Shown here piece after piece: positions 1-9,412 of a stretch of 64,000 nt of DNA (its first letter is position 1; each line of letters begins with the position of its first letter). The notes below the pieces were generated by a model that saw only the letters and a program-made list of their open reading frames with translations, was not told where the DNA came from and did not search any database. The DNA is from Quadrisphaera sp. RL12-1S (GTDB lineage: Bacteria > Actinomycetota > Actinomycetes > Actinomycetales > Quadrisphaeraceae): NCBI RefSeq assembly GCF_014270065.1, contig NZ_JACNME010000001.1, positions 496,001 to 560,000 of the forward strand. The letters are read 5' to 3'. Both the position numbers and the translations under genes were made by a program.

Positions 1-781
1 GGGAGACGCCCTGGTCGAGGTCGGTCTTGCCGTCGAGGGAGTCGCGGGCGTCGGAGATCTTGTTCGCGGCGTCGGCCAGGCCCTCGGTGTAGATGACGGT
101 CCGCACCGCCCCCGCGTGGTACGCCTCCACGGCGAGGATGCCCGCGGCGGCGTCGAGGTAGGTCTTGCTGCTGATGAGCGGCGCGCCGCCCTTGTAGGCG
201 GTGACGCCGACGTCCTCGAAGAGGAAGGCGCCCAGGAGGAAGCTCGTGTCGTCGGCGAAGGCGTCGAAGGTCTGGCCGTCCTTGATGAGGCCCGCCGCCT
301 TCGCCGCCGCGGTGAACGCGCCGGTGAAGTCGATGGCAGGGCGGGCGACGGCGGCCCCGCCGAGAGCTCCGCGCAGGAACTTCACGTGCGCGATCTCGTC
401 GTTGGCGATCTCCTCGGCGATGCCGCGCACCAGCTTGCTCTTGAACTGCACCTTGTGGCCGCCGTTGACGTCCCCGCGGTTCAGCTTGCCCGTGGTGAGG
501 CCGTCGTCGAGGCCGCGGCCGTAGAACGCGCGGGAGTAGAACTCCGCCTCGAGGTACTCGAGGTTGAGGGCGAAGTTGAGGATCGCCCCGTCGCTGATGC
601 CACCCGCTCCTCCACCCCCGCCCCCTGGCGTCGTGCCGTGCGCCGAGGCGGGGGCCGCGACAGCGGTGGTCCCGACGACGCCGAGGCCGACCACGCCGGC
701 CGTGCGCAGGAAGGCGCGGCGGTCTGCGCCGCTCTCCGCGCTGCGCGAGATCATGTCCGTGACGAGCTGCTTGCCGAACAT
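1..781 (-). CDS. Tat-exported ferritin-like protein (3' end outside window)
   Basis: Ferritin-like four-helix protein of the desiccation-associated type, truncated at the window edge. The N-terminus has a twin-arginine signal (RRAFLRTAG, about residues 21-29), a hydrophobic stretch ending in ASA, then a glycine-rich linker. The body has helices with acidic and His residues typical of a di-iron fold ([31 protein letters not shown]). I chose the ATG at 781 because GAGGAG lies six bases upstream; the ATG at 787 abuts that site. It is divergent from sod, so an oxidative-stress or iron role is plausible but inferred. Metal binding and substrate are unknown. Confidence 0.8.
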   Translation of the reverse strand, partial: MFGKQLVTDMISRSAESGADRRAFLRTAGVVGLGVVGTTAVAAPASAHGTTPGGGGGGAGGISDGAILNFALNLEYLEAEFYSRAFYGRGLDDGLTTGKLNRGDVNGGHKVQFKSKLVRGIAEEIANDEIAHVKFLRGALGGAAVARPAIDFTGAFTAAAKAAGLIKDGQTFDAFADDTSFLLGAFLFEDVGVTAYKGGAPLISSKTYLDAAAGILAVEAYHAGAVRTVIYTEGLADAANKISDARDSLDGKTDLDQGVS

Positions 782-1096
782 CGACATCTCCTCGGGTGCT
801 GGCGAGGGTCGCCGTCGGCCCTCTCCCGCCACCCGTTCGGAGCAGCCGGGCCCCGGGATGGGAGCAGACCGGGACGAACCGCCCCTCTTCCGGCAGACCC
901 CCTGGTGTGCTCCCAGACCGGGCGCACCCGTGGAGCGGGCCGCCGGAGCCCACCCCGCTGTTGCCCCCCGGTGGGGGGCGCGGAATGCTCGGAGGGTCGG
1001 CGCGCCCGCGCCGCTGCAGGTGGACGGGCGCGACGCACCTGACGGGCCGCCTGGCAGTCCCCGCTGCGGGCGGCGAGGAGCACGAGGAGGAGAACC
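782..1096. promoter_or_regulatory. Divergent intergenic region between ferritin-like gene and sod
   Basis: 315 bases with no convincing gene; it must hold the promoters of both flanking genes. A 7-bp inverted repeat with a 3-base loop (GCCCCCC-ggt-GGGGGGC) lies at 963-979. It could be an operator or a transcript hairpin ahead of sod. A GAGGAGGAGAA ribosome site precedes the sod GTG. No clear -10/-35 pair was recognised. Confidence 0.4.
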
Positions 1097-1723
1097 GTGG
1101 CGGAGTACACGCTGCCCGACCTGCCCTACGACTACACCGCGCTCGAGCCGCACATCAGCGGCGCGATCATGCAGCTGCACCACGACAAGCACCACGCCAC
1201 CTACGTCGCCGGAGTCAACACCGCCCTGGAGCAGATGGCCGAGGCCCGCGAGAAGAACAGCTTCGGCTCCATCACCGGGCTGGAGAAGAACCTCGCCTTC
1301 AACCTCGGCGGGCACATCAACCACTCCATCTTCTGGCCCAACATGTCCCCCGACGGCGGCGACAAGCCCGTCGGAGACCTGGCCGCCGCCATCGACGAGT
1401 TCTTCGGCTCCTTCGACGGCTTCCGCGCCCACTTCACCGCCAACGCCCTCGGCATCCAGGGCTCGGGCTGGTCCATCCTCGCCTGGGACTCCGTCGGCTC
1501 CCGCCTGGTCATCGTCCAGCTGTACGACCAGCAGGGCAACGTCCCGGTCAGCCTGACCCCGGTGCTCATGCTCGACATGTGGGAGCACGCGTTCTACCTG
1601 GACTACAAGAACGTCAAGCCCGACTACGTCAAGGCCTGGTGGAACATCGTCAACTGGGCCGACGTCGCCGCCCGCTTCGAGGCCGCCCGGACCAAGACCT
1701 CCGGCCTGGTCGTCCCCGCCTGA
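1097..1723 (+). CDS. sodA: Superoxide dismutase, Mn/Fe family
   Basis: Cytoplasmic Mn/Fe superoxide dismutase, converting superoxide to oxygen and hydrogen peroxide. The 208-residue length is standard. The N-terminal helical domain carries the HHDKHHATY region with the first metal His. The C-terminal domain carries the signature [11 protein letters not shown], whose Asp and His complete the metal site. GTG start with a strong GAGGAGGAG site. It stands alone, ends in a strong hairpin and diverges from the ferritin-like gene. Metal preference (Mn, Fe or either) cannot be told from the sequence by eye. Confidence 0.95.
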   Translation: MAEYTLPDLPYDYTALEPHISGAIMQLHHDKHHATYVAGVNTALEQMAEAREKNSFGSITGLEKNLAFNLGGHINHSIFWPNMSPDGGDKPVGDLAAAIDEFFGSFDGFRAHFTANALGIQGSGWSILAWDSVGSRLVIVQLYDQQGNVPVSLTPVLMLDMWEHAFYLDYKNVKPDYVKAWWNIVNWADVAARFEAARTKTSGLVVPA

Positions 1724-1739
1724 CGCGCCACCCGCCCGT

Positions 1740-1786
1740 GACCATGGGCGTCCGCCACCCTGCGGGGGTGGTGGACGCCCATGGTC
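1740..1786. terminator. Bidirectional terminator between sod and ispF
   Basis: A 20-bp stem (1740-1759 with 1767-1786, one G-T pair) with a 7-base loop lies between the convergent ends of sod and ispF. There is no clear U tract, which is common in actinobacterial terminators. The placement and stem length support termination from both sides. Confidence 0.85.
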
Positions 1787-1796
1787 GCGCTGAGGG

Positions 1797-2291
1797 TCAG
1801 GCAGAGGACCCGACGGCGACCACGAGGGCCGTGGCGATGGCGGCGACGCCCTCGCCGCGCCCGGTGAGGCCCAGGGCGTCCGTCGTGGTGCCGGAGACCG
1901 ACACGGGGGCCCCGCAGGCCGCCGACAGGGCCGCCTCGGCCTCAGCGCGACGGCTGCCGATCTTGGGACGGTTGCCGACCACCTGGACGGCGACGTTGCC
2001 GATCTCGTAGCCGGTCTCCCGCACGCGGCGGGCGGCCTCGGCGAGCAGCACCACGCCGGCGGCACCGGCCCACCGGGGCTCGGCGGTGCCGAAGTGCGCG
2101 CCGAGGTCCCCGATGCCGGCGGCCGAGAACAGCGCGTCACACGCGGCGTGCGCGGCGACGTCGGCGTCGGAGTGGCCGTCGAGCCCGCGCTCGCCGGGCC
2201 AGTCGAGTCCCGCCACGCGCAGAGGCCGGTCGGACCCCGGAGGGGCGAGGGCGTGGACGTCCACCCCGACCCCCACCCTCGGGAGGCTCAC
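1797..2291 (-). CDS. ispF: 2-C-methyl-D-erythritol 2,4-cyclodiphosphate synthase
   Basis: Fifth enzyme of the non-mevalonate (MEP) isoprenoid pathway: it cyclises CDP-ME 2-phosphate to MEcPP and CMP. 164 residues, standard. The N-terminal [10 protein letters not shown] has the D-x-H metal ligands, [14 protein letters not shown] the next metal/substrate loop, and the end has the family's [13 protein letters not shown]. The GTG start overlaps the ispD stop by four bases (GTGA), so translation is probably coupled. Last gene of carD-ispD-ispF. Confidence 0.95.
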   Translation of the reverse strand: MSLPRVGVGVDVHALAPPGSDRPLRVAGLDWPGERGLDGHSDADVAAHAACDALFSAAGIGDLGAHFGTAEPRWAGAAGVVLLAEAARRVRETGYEIGNVAVQVVGNRPKIGSRRAEAEAALSAACGAPVSVSGTTTDALGLTGRGEGVAAIATALVVAVGSSA

Positions 2292-3016
2292 GAGGTGGCT
2301 CCCGCGGCGCGCTCCTGGGCGAGCACGGCCGTGGCGAGGGCCAGGTCGAGCGGACGGGTCACCTTGAAGGCCTCCTCGCGGCCGGGGACGACGGTCACGG
2401 GCGCGCCCAGCAGCTCCGCCAGCGACGCGTCGTCGGTGGCCGCCAGGGCCGCGGGAAGCCCGTGCTCGGAGGCCAGGGCGTGCGCCCGCTCGATGACCTC
2501 GCGCCGGAAGCCCTGCGGGGTCTGCACGAGCCGGAGCGACGTCCTGTCGATGGGTCCCCCTCGGGGCACCCCCTCGACGTCGACGGCGCGGACGGTGTCG
2601 CTGACGGGGACGCCCGGGACCACGGCCGCCGCGCCCGTGCGCACCGCCCGCTCCACCTCGGCCACCTGCTCGGGCGGGGTGAGGCAGCGGGCGGCGTCGT
2701 GGACGAGCACGACGTCGACGTCCGCGGGCAGCGCCGCCAGGCCAGCGGCGACCGACGAGCGCCGGTCGGCGCCGCCCGCCACGGCCCGCAGCACGACGCC
2801 CTCGGCCCCGGCGAGGCCGGAGACGAGGGCGGTGGACTCGTCCTGGCGGCCGTCGGGCACCACCAGGACCAGGTGCTGGCACACCCCGGAGCGCAGGACG
2901 CGCTCCGCGGCGTGGACGAGCAGGGGGCGTCCGTCGAGGACGACGAACGCCTTCGGTGACCCCGCCGCCAGCCGGGTCCCGGACCCGGCGGCGACGAGGA
3001 CGCAGCCCGTGCTCAG
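2288..3016 (-). CDS. ispD: 2-C-methyl-D-erythritol 4-phosphate cytidylyltransferase
   Basis: Third MEP-pathway enzyme: it transfers CMP from CTP to methylerythritol phosphate. The nucleotide-binding signature [11 protein letters not shown] is near the N-terminus (about residues 5-15), followed by SPKAF with the conserved Lys. [13 protein letters not shown] is the family's VHDAARP-type motif, and the C-terminal part has a TDDASL motif. Only a CTG codon at 3016 gives a sensible N-terminus ([13 protein letters not shown]). It overlaps the carD stop as CTGA, the same 4-base layout used by the GTGA and ATGA junctions nearby. The first in-frame GTG lies downstream and would delete the active-site loop. 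Confidence 0.9.
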   Translation of the reverse strand: MSTGCVLVAAGSGTRLAAGSPKAFVVLDGRPLLVHAAERVLRSGVCQHLVLVVPDGRQDESTALVSGLAGAEGVVLRAVAGGADRRSSVAAGLAALPADVDVVLVHDAARCLTPPEQVAEVERAVRTGAAAVVPGVPVSDTVRAVDVEGVPRGGPIDRTSLRLVQTPQGFRREVIERAHALASEHGLPAALAATDDASLAELLGAPVTVVPGREEAFKVTRPLDLALATAVLAQERAAGATS

Positions 3017-3495
3017 CTGGCGAGGACCTCGTCGAGGAGGGCCTCTGCGCGCGACTCCTCGGTCTTCTCCGCGAGCGCGAGCTCGGAGACGAGGATCTGG
3101 CGCGCCTTGGCGAGCATGCGCTTCTCACCCGCGGACAGGCCGCGGTCCTGGTCGCGGCGGTAGAGGTCGCGGACGACCTCGGCCACCTTGATGACGTCGC
3201 CCGAGGCGAGCTTCTCCAGGTTGGCCTTGTAGCGGCGCGACCAGTTGGTCGGCTCCTCGGTGTACGGCTGGCGCAGCACCCCGAAGACCCTGTCGACACC
3301 GGCGCGGTCCACGACGTCGCGGACGCCGACGAGGTCGCAGTTCTCCGCCGGGACCTCGATGGTCAGGTCGCCCTGGGCGACCTTGAGGCGGAGGTAGACC
3401 TTGTCCTCGCCACGGATCGTGCGGTTCTTGATCTCTTCGATGAGGGCGGCCCCGTGGTGGGGGTAGACGACCGTCTCGCCGACCTTGAATGCCAT
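3013..3495 (-). CDS. carD: CarD-family RNA polymerase-binding transcription regulator
   Basis: Global regulator that binds the RNA polymerase beta subunit and stabilises open complexes at rRNA and other promoters; essential in mycobacteria. 160 residues, the usual size. The N-terminal Tudor-like RNA polymerase-interacting domain starts [17 protein letters not shown]. The C-terminal helical DNA-binding domain has the [13 protein letters not shown] region. An AAAGGGGATC ribosome site precedes the ATG. It heads the carD-ispD-ispF operon, an arrangement conserved in actinobacteria. Confidence 0.95.
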   Translation of the reverse strand: MAFKVGETVVYPHHGAALIEEIKNRTIRGEDKVYLRLKVAQGDLTIEVPAENCDLVGVRDVVDRAGVDRVFGVLRQPYTEEPTNWSRRYKANLEKLASGDVIKVAEVVRDLYRRDQDRGLSAGEKRMLAKARQILVSELALAEKTEESRAEALLDEVLAS

Positions 3496-3691
3496 CAGCA
3501 GATCCCCTTTCGCGACCTCGATCCTACCACGGCGCGGCGGTGGTCCGGCAGCCCGAGAGGCTCGTTCCCGCAGGTCAGGGCCGTGCGGGTGGTCTTGGGG
3601 CGCGGAGGAGGTCCCCGCCTGCAGGCTTGACAGGGCCGCCACCGGCGTGCTGGGCCGGGCGCGGCCGCGCGGCGCCGGTAGGCTCCGCGGC

Positions 3692-4315
3692 GTGCACCTC
3701 CCACGACGCGCCCTGGCCGCGAGCGCGCTGGCGCTGGCCTCCCTGACCGCCGCCACCGGCTGCACCTACACCAACGCCCAGCAGACCGCGCAGAGCTACG
3801 CCCCCGGGGCCGCCGCCGCGGTCTCGCTCGGCACGGTGCACGTGGCCGGCCTCTTCGTGGCCGCTGACGGCGAGGGACCCGCGTCCCTGGTCGCGCGGAT
3901 CGTCAACTCCGGGAGCGACGCGGTCAGCGTGCAGATCGCCGGCACCGGAGACGCCTCCGCCCTGTCCGGGACCTTCGAGGTCCAGCCGGCCAGCACCTAC
4001 GACGTCGGGCCGGCCGGGGAGCGGACCGTGACGACGTCGTCGCTCGCCACGCCGCCCGGCCAGGTCGTCACCATGAAGGTGACGGCGGGCAGCGACTCGG
4101 CGGACCTCGCCGTGCCCGTGCTGGACGGCACGCTGGAGCAGTACGCCCAGTACGTGCCCACCCCCACGCCCACGAGCTCGCCGACCCCGCTGGTGACGGG
4201 CTCGCCGTCCGCCACCGGCACCCGCACCGGCTCCCCGTCGGCCTCGGCCAGCTCCGGTCGCAGCGCCACCGGCGCCGCCAGCGAGACCTCCAGCGGCACG
4301 CCCACGCAGGGCTGA
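3692..4315 (+). CDS. Putative secreted lipoprotein, function unknown
   Basis: 207-residue exported protein. It has a basic N-terminus (HLPRR), a hydrophobic segment, and Cys around residue 21 in the context TAATGC, a weak but acceptable lipobox. The folded part (about 30-150) is probably an all-beta domain. From about residue 150 the tail is almost only Pro, Thr, Ser and Gly, as expected of a wall-spanning, possibly glycosylated linker. GTG chosen as the last start before the signal peptide. It converges on regX3. No family recognised; copper-chaperone-like or adhesion roles would be guesses. Confidence 0.7.
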   Translation: MHLPRRALAASALALASLTAATGCTYTNAQQTAQSYAPGAAAAVSLGTVHVAGLFVAADGEGPASLVARIVNSGSDAVSVQIAGTGDASALSGTFEVQPASTYDVGPAGERTVTTSSLATPPGQVVTMKVTAGSDSADLAVPVLDGTLEQYAQYVPTPTPTSSPTPLVTGSPSATGTRTGSPSASASSGRSATGAASETSSGTPTQG

Positions 4316-4345
4316 GCCGCCGCCAGCACCACCAGCACCGCCGGG

Positions 4346-4380
4346 GAGGGCCCCGGGCGCCGTCAGGCGCCCGGGGCCTC
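4346..4380. terminator. Terminator hairpin spanning the regX3 stop codon
   Basis: GGCCCCGGGCGCC (4349-4361) pairs perfectly with 4366-4378 around a GTCA loop; outer bases extend the stem with one bulged G. The regX3 stop codon (4363-4365) sits in the loop. It lies between convergent genes and could serve both strands. Confidence 0.75.
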
Positions 4381-5052
4381 GACCTTGTAGCCCAGTCCGC
4401 GGACGGTCACCAGGAAGCGCGGGTCCGAGGGGTCCTCCTCGACCTTGGCGCGCAGGCGCTTGACGTGGACGTCGAGGGTCTTGGTGTCGCCCACGTAGTC
4501 CGAGCCCCAGACCCTGTCGATGAGCTGGCCGCGGGTCAGCACGCGGCCGGCGTTGCGCAGCAGCAGCTCGAGCAGCTCGAACTCCTTGAGCGGGAGCCGG
4601 ACCGCCTCGCCGCGCACCGTGACGACGTGGCGGTCCACGTCCATGCGCACCGGGCCCACCTCCACGGCGGAGGGCAGGAGGTCCTCCGGCTCGCTGCGGC
4701 GCCGCAGCACCGCCCGCACCCGGGCGAGCAGCTCGCGGGCCGAGTACGGCTTGGTGACGTAGTCGTCGGCGCCCAGCTCGAGGCCCACCACCACGTCGAC
4801 CTCGGAGTCCTTGGCGGTGAGCATGATGACCGGCACGGCGCTGCGGACCCTCAGCTGCCGGCAGACCTCCGTCCCGGGGACGCCCGGGAGCATGAGGTCG
4901 AGCAGCACGAGGTCGGCCCCGCTGCGGTCGAAGGCGGCCAGGGCGGACGGGCCGTCCGCGGCCACCTCCACCTCGTACCCCTCGCGGCGGAGCAGGTACG
5001 ACAGGGGGTCGCTGAACGACTCCTCGTCCTCGACCAGCAGCACCCTCGTCAT
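4363..5052 (-). CDS. regX3: Phosphate-response regulator RegX3
   Basis: OmpR/PhoB-type response regulator, 229 residues, partner of SenX3. The receiver has the acidic pocket (VEDEES), the phosphorylated Asp in LVLLDLMLPG (about residue 52) and the conserved Lys in VTKPYSARELL. The C-terminal winged helix has LPLKEFELLELLLRNAG and the recognition-helix region TKTLDVHVKRLRAKVEE. The ATG overlaps the senX3 stop (ATGA). Divergently linked to phoU, as in mycobacteria and streptomycetes (where the pair is named PhoR-PhoP). Expected to bind the PHO boxes listed at phoU, pit/ppk2 and pstS. Confidence 0.93.
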   Translation of the reverse strand: MTRVLLVEDEESFSDPLSYLLRREGYEVEVAADGPSALAAFDRSGADLVLLDLMLPGVPGTEVCRQLRVRSAVPVIMLTAKDSEVDVVVGLELGADDYVTKPYSARELLARVRAVLRRRSEPEDLLPSAVEVGPVRMDVDRHVVTVRGEAVRLPLKEFELLELLLRNAGRVLTRGQLIDRVWGSDYVGDTKTLDVHVKRLRAKVEEDPSDPRFLVTVRGLGYKVEAPGA

Positions 5053-6224
5053 CCTGAGAACTCCTCCTGCTCGGTGTCGGCGTCCGCGCGAGCGGGCCGA
5101 CGCGGGGGTGCCTGCGGCACCCTCAGCGTGAACGTGGAGCCCTGGCCCTCCTGGCTCCACAGCTGCACGTCGCCGCCGTGGCCGGCGACGACGTGCTTGA
5201 CGATGCTCAGCCCCAGACCGGTGCCACCGGTCTGGCGCGAGCGGGCCGGGTCGACGCGGTAGAACCGCTCGAAGATCCGCTCCCGGTCCGCGGGGGCGAT
5301 GCCGAGGCCCTGGTCGCTGACGGCCACCTCGACCGTGCCGGCGGCCTCGTCGACGCGCACGCCCACCGCCACGCGGGTGCCCGCGTCGGAGTAGCGGATG
5401 GCGTTGTCCACGAGGTTGCGCACGGCCGTGGTGAGCAGCTCCGCGTCGCCCACCACCTCCGCGGCCGTCTCCGGGCCGACCTCCAGCGCGATGCCCCGCG
5501 AGCCCGCGGTGGTACTGCACCGGTCCACGGCCTCGGCGACCACGGCGTCCACGTCCACCCGGACGGCGGCGGCCAGGGGCTCGCCGTCCTGCAGGCGCGA
5601 CAGCTCCACGACGTCGTGGACGAGGACGGCGAGGCGGCGGGCCTCCACCCCCATGCGCGCCGAGAAGCGGCGCACGGCCTCGGGGTCGTCGGCGGCGTCG
5701 GCCATCGCCTCCGCCAGCACGGACATGGCGCCCACGGGCGTCTTCAGCTCGTGGCCGACGTTCACCACGAAGTCGCGGCGGACCTGCTCCAGGCGGCGCG
5801 CCTCGGTGCGGTCGCTGCCGAGCACCACCACGTGGAGCGGGCCGAGCGGCGCGACCCGCACCGACAGGGCCCGCCGGGCGGTCCCGCCGGCCGGGACCCG
5901 CAGGTCGACGTCCACCTCGCGGACCTCGCCATCGGCGCGCACGGCGCGCACGGCGGCCAGCACGTCGGGGTCGGTGACGGCGCCGCGGCGCACCAGCCCG
6001 ACGGCGTGGGCGGCCGGGGAGGCGCGCACCACCGCGTCGGAGACGTCCAGCACCACCGCGGGGCCGCCGAGGACGGCCAGCAGCTCCGGGACCCCGGCGG
6101 GGAGGTCGCCGGGACCCGGGGGCGGTGCCTGGGAGACCCCGGTCTCGTCGCGGCGGACGGCGAGGGCGACCAGGCAGCCCACGACCAGCCCCAGCAGGGC
6201 GGCCGCCACGACGGAGGCCTGCAC
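5049..6224 (-). CDS. senX3: Phosphate-sensing histidine kinase SenX3
   Basis: Membrane sensor kinase of 391 residues. One hydrophobic segment at the extreme N-terminus (AAALLGLVVGCLVALAV) is followed by a PAS-like region (about 50-150) and a HisKA domain with phospho-acceptor motif VGHELKTPVGAM. The ATP-binding domain has the N box (VRNLVDNAIRYS), G1 (DQGLGIAP), F box and G2 (TGGTGLGLSI). GTG at 6224 is chosen because it starts directly before the membrane segment. Known family role: kinase under low phosphate, held off by PhoU and Pst when phosphate is plentiful. Confidence 0.93.
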   Translation of the reverse strand: MQASVVAAALLGLVVGCLVALAVRRDETGVSQAPPPGPGDLPAGVPELLAVLGGPAVVLDVSDAVVRASPAAHAVGLVRRGAVTDPDVLAAVRAVRADGEVREVDVDLRVPAGGTARRALSVRVAPLGPLHVVVLGSDRTEARRLEQVRRDFVVNVGHELKTPVGAMSVLAEAMADAADDPEAVRRFSARMGVEARRLAVLVHDVVELSRLQDGEPLAAAVRVDVDAVVAEAVDRCSTTAGSRGIALEVGPETAAEVVGDAELLTTAVRNLVDNAIRYSDAGTRVAVGVRVDEAAGTVEVAVSDQGLGIAPADRERIFERFYRVDPARSRQTGGTGLGLSIVKHVVAGHGGDVQLWSQEGQGSTFTLRVPQAPPRRPARADADTEQEEFSG

Positions 6225-6307
6225 GGGCGCCAGCGTAGGGCCGGGCGGGTGTCCGCGGCCGCCGACCGCCGTCCCGCAGGGCCGCCCGGGTGGCCGGTTG
6301 GCCCGCT

Positions 6308-6351
6308 GTTCACCGGACCACCTGGCGCCGTTCACCGCACCGCGCCAGTCT
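6308..6351 (+). promoter_or_regulatory. PHO box and candidate -10 of phoU
   Basis: GTTCACC occurs at 6308 and 6330, exactly 22 bp (two 11-bp units) apart, with a weak unit between. CAGTCT at 6346-6351 is a plausible -10 starting 16 bp after the last unit's start. This matches the GTTCACC-type PHO box of actinobacterial PhoP/RegX3. It lies in the senX3-phoU divergent gap, so it may also autoregulate senX3-regX3. Confidence 0.75.
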
Positions 6352-6411
6352 CTTGCGGGTCACCCCGCGCGCGGCTGCGCCGGGAAGCCCCAGCGTCAGG
6401 AGAGCACACCC

Positions 6412-7083
6412 GTGCGCGACCTCTTCCACTCCGAGCTCGACCAGCTCGCCGAGCGCCTGCAGGAGATGTGCGGCCTCGTCGGCGCCGCCATGGGCAGCGC
6501 CACCCGCGCCCTGCTGGCCGGCGACCTGCGGCTGGCCGAGAGCGTCATCGCCGCCGACGTCCAGATCGACGAGGCCCAGCGCGAGCTCGACGAGCGCGCC
6601 GTCGCCATCCTGGCCCGGCAGGCCCCGGTCGCCACCGACCTGCGCGTGGTGGTGGCCTCGCTGCGCATGAGCTCCAGCCTCGAGCGCATGGGCGACCTCG
6701 CCCGCCACATCGCCCTGCTGGCGCGCCTGCGCTACCCCCACACCGCCATCCCGGGCGACCTCGAGCTGGTCTTCGCGGAGATGGGCGCCACCGCCCAGCG
6801 CATCGCCTCCAAGGCCGGCCGCGTCATCGCCACGCGCGACCTCGCCCTGGCCGCCGAGCTGGTGAAGGACGACGACGCCCTCGACGACCTGCACCGCCAG
6901 GTCTTCGCCGCCCTGTCCGGCGAGGGGTGGACCGCCAGCCCCGAGACCACCGCCGACGTGACGCTGGCGAGCCGGTTCTTCGAGCGCTACGGCGACCACG
7001 CGGTCTCGCTGGCCAAGCGCATCGGCTACCTCGTCACCGGCGACGTCGACGGTCCCCTCGACCCGGCGGTCGCCGAGGGCTGA
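6412..7083 (+). CDS. phoU: Phosphate signalling complex protein PhoU
   Basis: Cytoplasmic PhoU, 223 residues: two repeated three-helix bundles (about 10-100 and 115-210) with the metal-binding signatures ERMGDLARHIA and ERYGDHAVSLAKR. It links the state of the Pst transporter to SenX3 and represses the phosphate-starvation response when phosphate is available. GTG start with AGGAGA upstream. The gene is far from pstSCAB in this window (43 kb) but next to the kinase-regulator pair, the usual actinobacterial layout. A strong terminator follows. Confidence 0.93.
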   Translation: MRDLFHSELDQLAERLQEMCGLVGAAMGSATRALLAGDLRLAESVIAADVQIDEAQRELDERAVAILARQAPVATDLRVVVASLRMSSSLERMGDLARHIALLARLRYPHTAIPGDLELVFAEMGATAQRIASKAGRVIATRDLALAAELVKDDDALDDLHRQVFAALSGEGWTASPETTADVTLASRFFERYGDHAVSLAKRIGYLVTGDVDGPLDPAVAEG

Positions 7084-7100
7084 GGCGCCCGCTCCCCCGC

Positions 7101-7141
7101 ACGACGAGACCCCCGGCCGCAGCGGCCGGGGGTCTCGTCGT
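7101..7141. terminator. Terminator between phoU and gpmA
   Basis: Perfect 19-bp stem (7101-7119 with 7123-7141) and a 3-base loop between convergent phoU and gpmA. A T/C-rich stretch follows on the phoU side. Confidence 0.9.
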
Positions 7142-7163
7142 CGTCGTCAGGGGGTCAGCGGGG

Positions 7164-7904
7164 TCAGCGGCCCTGGTTGGCCACCGCGGCGGCGGCGGTC
7201 GCCGCGGCCTCCGGGTCGAGGTAGCGCCCGCCGGGGGTGGTGGGGCGCAGGTCGGCGTCGAGGTCGTAGAGCAGCGGGATGCCGGTGGGGATGTTGAGGC
7301 CGGCGATGTCGGCGTCGGAGATGCCGTCGAGGTGCTTGACCAGCGCCCGCAGCGAGTTCCCGTGCGCGGCCAGCAGCACGGTCTTCCCGGCCTGCAGGTC
7401 CGGCACCACGGACTCGTGCCAGTACGGCAGCATCCGGTCCACGACGTCGGCGAGGCACTCGGTCAGCGGCGCGTCAGCCCCCAGGTCCGCGTAGCGGGGG
7501 TCGGCGTCCTGGCTGAACTCGCTGCCGCGCTCGATGGGCGGCGGCGGCACGTCGTAGGAGCGGCGCCAGGTCATGAACTGCTCCTCGCCGAACTCGGCGA
7601 GGGTCTGCTTCTTGTCCTTGCCCTGCAGGGCGCCGTAGTGGCGCTCGTTGAGGCGCCAGGAGCGGCGCACCGGGATCCAGTGGCGGTCGGCGGCGTCCAG
7701 GGCGAGGTGCGCGGTGGTGATGGCGCGGCGCAGCAGCGAGGTGTGGACGACGTCGGGCAGCAGGCCCGACTCGGCCAGCAGCTCTCCGCCGCGCGCGGCC
7801 TCGGCGCGTCCCTTCTCCGACAGCGGGACGTCCACCCACCCCGTAAAGAGGTTCAGGGCGTTCCACTCGCTCTCGCCGTGGCGCAGCAGCAGCAGGGTGC
7901 TCAT
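7164..7904 (-). CDS. gpmA: 2,3-bisphosphoglycerate-dependent phosphoglycerate mutase
   Basis: Glycolytic enzyme interconverting 3- and 2-phosphoglycerate through a phospho-His intermediate. 246 residues, standard. The catalytic signature [18 protein letters not shown] is at residues 6-23. [14 protein letters not shown] carries the catalytic Glu, and [16 protein letters not shown] the second active-site His. ATG start. Followed downstream on the same strand order by nothing related; mshA lies upstream, 67 bp away, and may share a transcript. Confidence 0.95.
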   Translation of the reverse strand: MSTLLLLRHGESEWNALNLFTGWVDVPLSEKGRAEAARGGELLAESGLLPDVVHTSLLRRAITTAHLALDAADRHWIPVRRSWRLNERHYGALQGKDKKQTLAEFGEEQFMTWRRSYDVPPPPIERGSEFSQDADPRYADLGADAPLTECLADVVDRMLPYWHESVVPDLQAGKTVLLAAHGNSLRALVKHLDGISDADIAGLNIPTGIPLLYDLDADLRPTTPGGRYLDPEAAATAAAAVANQGR

Positions 7905-7971
7905 GGGCGCGACCCTAGCCGGGCCCGCGCGGCGCCGGTCCTGCGCCGGCCGTCCTGCGCCGGGCCGCTGC

Positions 7972-9300
7972 TCAGGCGCTCGCGCGGCGGCGCCGGTCGA
8001 GCGCGGCGGCGTAGCTGCGCAGCACCCCCTCGGCGCTGGCGCCCCAGCCGAACCGCTCCGCGTGGGTGCGCGCGCCGGCCGCCAGCCGCTCCCGCTCGCC
8101 GGGGTCGGCGGCCAGCTGCTGCAGGGCAGCGGCCCACGAGCGCGGGTCGTGCCCGTCCACGAGGACCCCGGAGGTCCCGTCGGCCACCGCGGTGACCAGT
8201 CCGCCCACGCGCGCGGCCACCACGGGGGTCCCGCACGCCTGCGCCTCCAGGGCCACCAGGCCGAAGGACTCGTTGTAGCTGGGGACGGCCACGAGGTCGG
8301 CGGCCCGGAACCACTCCGGCAGCACGTCCCGCGAGGCGGGCGGCTCGAACCTCACGACGTCGGGCACGCCCGGGACGCCCGCCAGGCCCAGGTGGCTCGC
8401 GAGGCCCTCGAGGTCCTGGGCATGGCCGCCGACGCCGGACCTGCCACCCACCACCGCCACCACCAGCCGGTGCCGCAGCGCGGCCCCCTCGCGGCGCAGC
8501 AGCTCCGCGGCGGCGCGCAGCAGCACGTCGGGGGCCTTGAGCGGCTGGACGCGCCCGGCGAAGACGAGCACGAGGGCGTCGGGGTCGAGCCCCAGCCGCG
8601 CGCGTGCGGCGCCGCGGCCGCGGTCGGCACCCGGACCGGGCGAGAACCTGTCCAGGTCGACGCCGGGCGGCACCACGTCCACCCGGTCGGGCGCCGCGCC
8701 GTAGCGCTGCACGAGGTCTCGCGCCTCGTCGTCGGTGTTGGCGATGAGCCGGTCGGCCGCGGCCACCACCTGCTCCTCCCCGATGACCCGGGAGGCCGGC
8801 TCGGGCAGGTCACCGGCGGCGAGGTGGGCGTTCTTGACCTTGGCGAGGGTGTGGGAGGAGTGGACCAGGGGCACCCCCCAGCGGTCAGCGGCCAGGTCCG
8901 CCACCTGGCCGGACAGCCAGTAGTGGGAGTGCACGAGGTCGTACCAGCCGGCCTCGCGGCGGGCCTCGGTGCGCAGCACCCCCGCCGCGAAGGTGCACAT
9001 CTGCGCGGGCAGGTCCTCCTTGGCGAGGCCCTCGAAGGGACCGGCGGCCACGTGGCGCACCAGCACACCGGGTGCCAGCTCGACCTCGGGCGGGGCCGCC
9101 GAGGAGCGCGCGCGGGTGAAGACCTCCACCTCGGTGCCGCGGCGGGCCAGCTCGCGGGCCAGCTCCACCACGTAGACGTTGAGACCGCCCGCGTCACCGG
9201 TGCCCGGCTGGTCGAGCGGGGAGGTGTGCATGCTCACCATGGCCACGCGGCGGGGCGGTGCACCGGCAGCGGCGCGCTGGCGGCTGCGGCGGGAGGGCAC
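7972..9300 (-). CDS. mshA: D-inositol-3-phosphate glycosyltransferase (mycothiol biosynthesis)
   Basis: First committed enzyme of mycothiol synthesis: it joins N-acetylglucosamine from UDP-GlcNAc to inositol 3-phosphate. GT4-family, GT-B fold, 442 residues. The N-terminal acceptor domain has [21 protein letters not shown], matching the MshA loop. The donor domain has [14 protein letters not shown] and [21 protein letters not shown] with the family E-x7-E. The GTG at 9300 gives a short basic leader; an upstream reading is GC-rich leader only. The mshD gene is also in this window, at 21.6 kb. Confidence 0.92.
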   Translation of the reverse strand: MPSRRSRQRAAAGAPPRRVAMVSMHTSPLDQPGTGDAGGLNVYVVELARELARRGTEVEVFTRARSSAAPPEVELAPGVLVRHVAAGPFEGLAKEDLPAQMCTFAAGVLRTEARREAGWYDLVHSHYWLSGQVADLAADRWGVPLVHSSHTLAKVKNAHLAAGDLPEPASRVIGEEQVVAAADRLIANTDDEARDLVQRYGAAPDRVDVVPPGVDLDRFSPGPGADRGRGAARARLGLDPDALVLVFAGRVQPLKAPDVLLRAAAELLRREGAALRHRLVVAVVGGRSGVGGHAQDLEGLASHLGLAGVPGVPDVVRFEPPASRDVLPEWFRAADLVAVPSYNESFGLVALEAQACGTPVVAARVGGLVTAVADGTSGVLVDGHDPRSWAAALQQLAADPGERERLAAGARTHAERFGWGASAEGVLRSYAAALDRRRRASA

Positions 9301-9412
9301 GGCGCGACGGTACCCACGCGCGGCTCCCGCGCCCAACCGGTCGAGCCCGACCGGACCACCCCGTGCGCACCCCTGCCCGCCTCAGCTCGCCGGCCGCCCC
9401 CTGGCAGCATGC

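Noticed and set aside
1797-3299. A 500-residue fusion of a long leader with IspF
   Set aside because: The leader is out of frame with ispD and carD, which are unmistakable in their own frames. IspF is normally about 160 residues and the GTGA overlap gives its start.
5178-8195. A 1005-codon open frame on the plus strand across senX3, phoU and gpmA
   Set aside because: It is antisense or out of frame to three well-recognised genes and has Arg/Pro/His-rich composition typical of shadow frames in GC-rich DNA.
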